Assembly: GCF_015207505.1 (NCBI RefSeq)
Contig: NZ_JADEWT010000002.1
Location: 81,877-145,876 of the forward strand
From: Tychonema sp. LEGE 06208
Lineage (GTDB): Bacteria; Cyanobacteriota; Cyanobacteriia; Cyanobacteriales; Microcoleaceae
DNA length: 64,000 nt
Reading direction: 5' to 3'
Shown: positions 62,163-64,000 of the stretch, piece by piece
Layout of the letters: each line of letters starts with the position of its first letter
Numbering within the stretch: position 1 is the first letter of the stretch
Notes under the pieces: model-generated
Seen by the model: only the letters and a program-made list of their open reading frames with translations
The model's database searches: none
What the model was told of the DNA's origin: nothing
Translations under genes and position numbers: made by a program

Positions 62163-63572
62163 TTAGTTTTTTTCAGCGATTAGTTCAGCAGCCAAAGCGA
62201 TAACAGATTCCGTATTAATCCTCGCCGTATAAGCGATTTGTGGGCCTTGTATTCCCTTTAAATCTTCAACACGTTTGTGAATTTCCGACACACCTGTAGC
62301 TTTTAAGGCTGTCAAAAAAGCTGGGTCGTGATAAACTTCTTCGGAAAACGAAACTTCGTCACTTTTAGAAAGATTTTGAATGCGAGCCGCTTTGTTGACT
62401 GTAGAGCCGAAATAGTCGATCGTATTATTGAGATTTACCAGCAAAGCCGTCCCTCGGTGAATGCCCACGCTAACACGAATCCATTCTGCAGGCGGGCGAG
62501 TAGAGTTGTACTTTCTGAAACTGGCGACAGCAGCCGCAGCCGCCATAATTGCTTCTTCGTTACTGATAAAAGAAGCCATAAGGGCATCGCCGATGGTTTT
62601 AATGACTTTGCCGCCAAATTGCTCTACCGACTCAAATAAAATTTCAAAATGATCGCGCACAATATTGTATGCTTTAGTATCTCCAAGGGTTTCGTACATT
62701 CTGGTAGAACCGGTAATATCGGTAAACATAATAGTAATCGCGCGAATCTTGACTCGTTCTCTTTCCGATATCGCTGCTTCGCCGAACAAACGCTTGTAAT
62801 CTGGGTGGTGAAGCAGTTGCATTCCTGACAGTCGCAGGGGCAGTTGTTCTAAGGTCAATTCCTCGGGCAATTCATCGGGATGCAAAATCAGCCCGGACAA
62901 ATTGTGTTCGGTATTAGTTAGTTCGATTTTAACTTTTCCCGGACGCACAGTCAGCTCTTGTTTGTCAAAATCTGGCCCCGCTAACTGCTTGATTTTAATT
63001 TCTTGTATCTCTTCGGTTGCTTCGCCTTCTACTTTTAAAATCCCTTTAGCTAAGGTGAGGGGACAGCAGTACCGATATTGACCGCTTTCTAAGATAATTA
63101 TTTCGGATGCACAGCAGCATAAAGGTGTTATCAGTTGCAGTTTGTTCTGAAGTACGGGAGGGGGAGCACAGACGGGGCGCAGTTTCGGGTCTTCGATTTC
63201 TTTGTTGAGGGAAAACGTAACTTCGACGCGATCGAGCAAATCAATGTTAAACTCGCGATCGCACATTGGGCAAAAAGACATTTCCGATGCGTCTGGCAAA
63301 TCCTTGAATTCGTCTGCTATCATGTTGCAGTGCGGGCAGTGAATGTCCCAGTGCAGGTCAAAAGTGCCGGCTTTTACTCCGTGCAGAAATTCTGAAGTAA
63401 TTCTTTTAACATTCTTGACAGTATCGCCGGCGACGTAGTAAGGATTAATCCGCAATCTCTGCAAAAGGTGGGAACCGATTAACCAGTTTTCGATTTGGTC
63501 GATCGTTCCTTTGCTAGAATTGGAACGTTGTTTAAGTTGTTCTACTTTTTCTGTTAATAATTCGATATTCAC
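62163..63572 (-). CDS. Class III adenylate/guanylate cyclase with zinc-ribbon-like N-terminal half
   Basis: 469 residues, soluble. The N-terminal half (~1-250) has a CPHC...CPMC zinc-ribbon-like pair (~80-110: HCPHCNMIADEF, SFCPMCDREF) and a second Cys cluster (LCCCASEIIIL, YCCPLT). I liken it to the DUF5939-type regions of related cyclases. The cyclase domain (~265-450) shows IMFTDITGSTRMYE, KTIGDALMASF and DYFGSTVNKAARIQN, giving the metal Asp residues, the Lys and the Asn/Arg. The position that is usually Asp/Thr for adenine specificity is Phe/Tyr-rich here (DYFGST), so whether it makes cAMP or cGMP is open. Monocistronic. Confidence 0.88.
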   Translation of the reverse strand: MNIELLTEKVEQLKQRSNSSKGTIDQIENWLIGSHLLQRLRINPYYVAGDTVKNVKRITSEFLHGVKAGTFDLHWDIHCPHCNMIADEFKDLPDASEMSFCPMCDREFNIDLLDRVEVTFSLNKEIEDPKLRPVCAPPPVLQNKLQLITPLCCCASEIIILESGQYRYCCPLTLAKGILKVEGEATEEIQEIKIKQLAGPDFDKQELTVRPGKVKIELTNTEHNLSGLILHPDELPEELTLEQLPLRLSGMQLLHHPDYKRLFGEAAISERERVKIRAITIMFTDITGSTRMYETLGDTKAYNIVRDHFEILFESVEQFGGKVIKTIGDALMASFISNEEAIMAAAAAVASFRKYNSTRPPAEWIRVSVGIHRGTALLVNLNNTIDYFGSTVNKAARIQNLSKSDEVSFSEEVYHDPAFLTALKATGVSEIHKRVEDLKGIQGPQIAYTARINTESVIALAAELIAEKN

Positions 63573-63927
63573 GAGCTGCTTGCCTTTGAGCGTCAGGGCA
63601 AGAAATTTTTAAGCATTGTCTCAGATAATTTCTTCGTCTGCTTGGTTCTTCCCTGACAATTCTGATAAATTTGCACCTGTCCCGCTGTCCCTGATCTGTG
63701 TATAAATCTTAACAAATTAGCAAGCTAAAGGCGATGTTTCTTTAGGCTGAAGGATGGGTCAGTTGTTACACAAGAGCGATCGCTGCATCTGTCTTCAGGA
63801 ATATATTATAAAATGTCCGGCGAATTAATTATAATCAATCTTAGTTTCAAACAACAATTCAGCCCCAGAGGCTCTCGATTGAAACCAGACTAAAATAGCA
63901 AATATCCCACCCATCCCCATACCACAA
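63573..63927. other. Gene-free spacer at the right end
   Basis: Contains the upstream region of the minus-strand cyclase and of the partial plus-strand gene. I see no repeat array, RNA gene or convincing promoter. Confidence 0.35.
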
Positions 63928-64000
63928 ATGCTAAACAAAATTTGGCAATTCCTCAAACAACTAATTCAGCGCCTATTGGGCTCCGCACCCCCACCAAAAC
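63928..64000 (+). CDS. Partial gene, N-terminal 24 residues
   Basis: ATG at 63928 starts MLNKIWQFLKQLIQRLLGSA followed by PPPK, then the window ends. An amphipathic or membrane-associated helix followed by a Pro-rich linker is all that can be seen. No family can be assigned; no strong ribosome site is visible. Confidence 0.4.
   Translation, partial: MLNKIWQFLKQLIQRLLGSAPPPK

Noticed and set aside
1..64000. tRNA and rRNA genes
   Set aside because: I scanned spacers for T-arm (GGTTCGAAT-type) signatures and rRNA motifs and found none. The GCGGTTCGATCGCG at 38180 is part of a repeat element.

Overview
The window looks like the chromosome of a filamentous, non-heterocystous cyanobacterium of the Microcoleus/Oscillatoria/Phormidium kind. 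This rests on a psaF-psaJ photosystem I operon, abundant GCGATCGC (HIP1-type) octamers, pentapeptide-repeat and Uma2-family genes, and very many short tandem heptamer arrays. The genus is inferred from style only; no 16S gene is present. I found no tRNA, rRNA, CRISPR array, transposase or phage gene.

Layout. 1-4.1 kb: partial small gene, pentapeptide-repeat protein, two Uma2 nucleases, TPR-pentapeptide protein, all on the minus strand. 4.8-6.3 kb: gatB with a strong terminator. 6.9-15.4 kb: multi-PAS histidine kinase, REC-GAF-PAS-GGDEF-EAL protein, GH57 branching-type enzyme. 15.8-20.1 kb: DUF2862 protein, FecR protein, CHASE2 adenylate cyclase. 20.5-23.2 kb: alaS. 24.5-33.2 kb: a co-directional cluster of coiled-coil protein, membrane protein with OmpA domain, Ras-like GTPase, histidine kinase, and PAS/GAF adenylate cyclase. 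33.5-38 kb: CBS-PAS-GAF kinase and REC-kinase pair. 38.4-50.2 kb: mostly housekeeping (FAD oxidoreductase, DUF2231, cutA, pentapeptide protein, VIT/VWA protein, ilvN, nitrilase, psaF/psaJ, tsaD). 50.6-51.9 kb: GNAT and HAD proteins. 52.1-61.8 kb: two divergent paralogous CheB-CheR-PAS-kinase-receiver proteins of about 1400 residues. 62.2-63.6 kb: a third cyclase with a zinc-ribbon-like N-terminal half. A partial gene runs off the right edge.

How it fits together. About half of the window is signal transduction: six histidine-kinase proteins, three class III nucleotide cyclases and one dual c-di-GMP protein. The most interesting candidate system is 24472-33158. A membrane protein carries a C-terminal OmpA-like peptidoglycan-binding domain on one side of a single transmembrane helix and a longin/roadblock-like domain on the other. 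Its gene is followed 2 nt later by a Ras-like GTPase, which overlaps a histidine kinase by 4 nt. That kinase shares its N-terminal module with the next gene, an adenylate cyclase. The layout suggests an envelope-anchored GTPase switch feeding a phosphorelay and cAMP.

Intergenic DNA holds several dispersed families of short elements with imperfect inverted ends (MITE-like), hairpins, and heptamer arrays. Six heptamer arrays begin at, or supply, the stop codon of the neighbouring gene.
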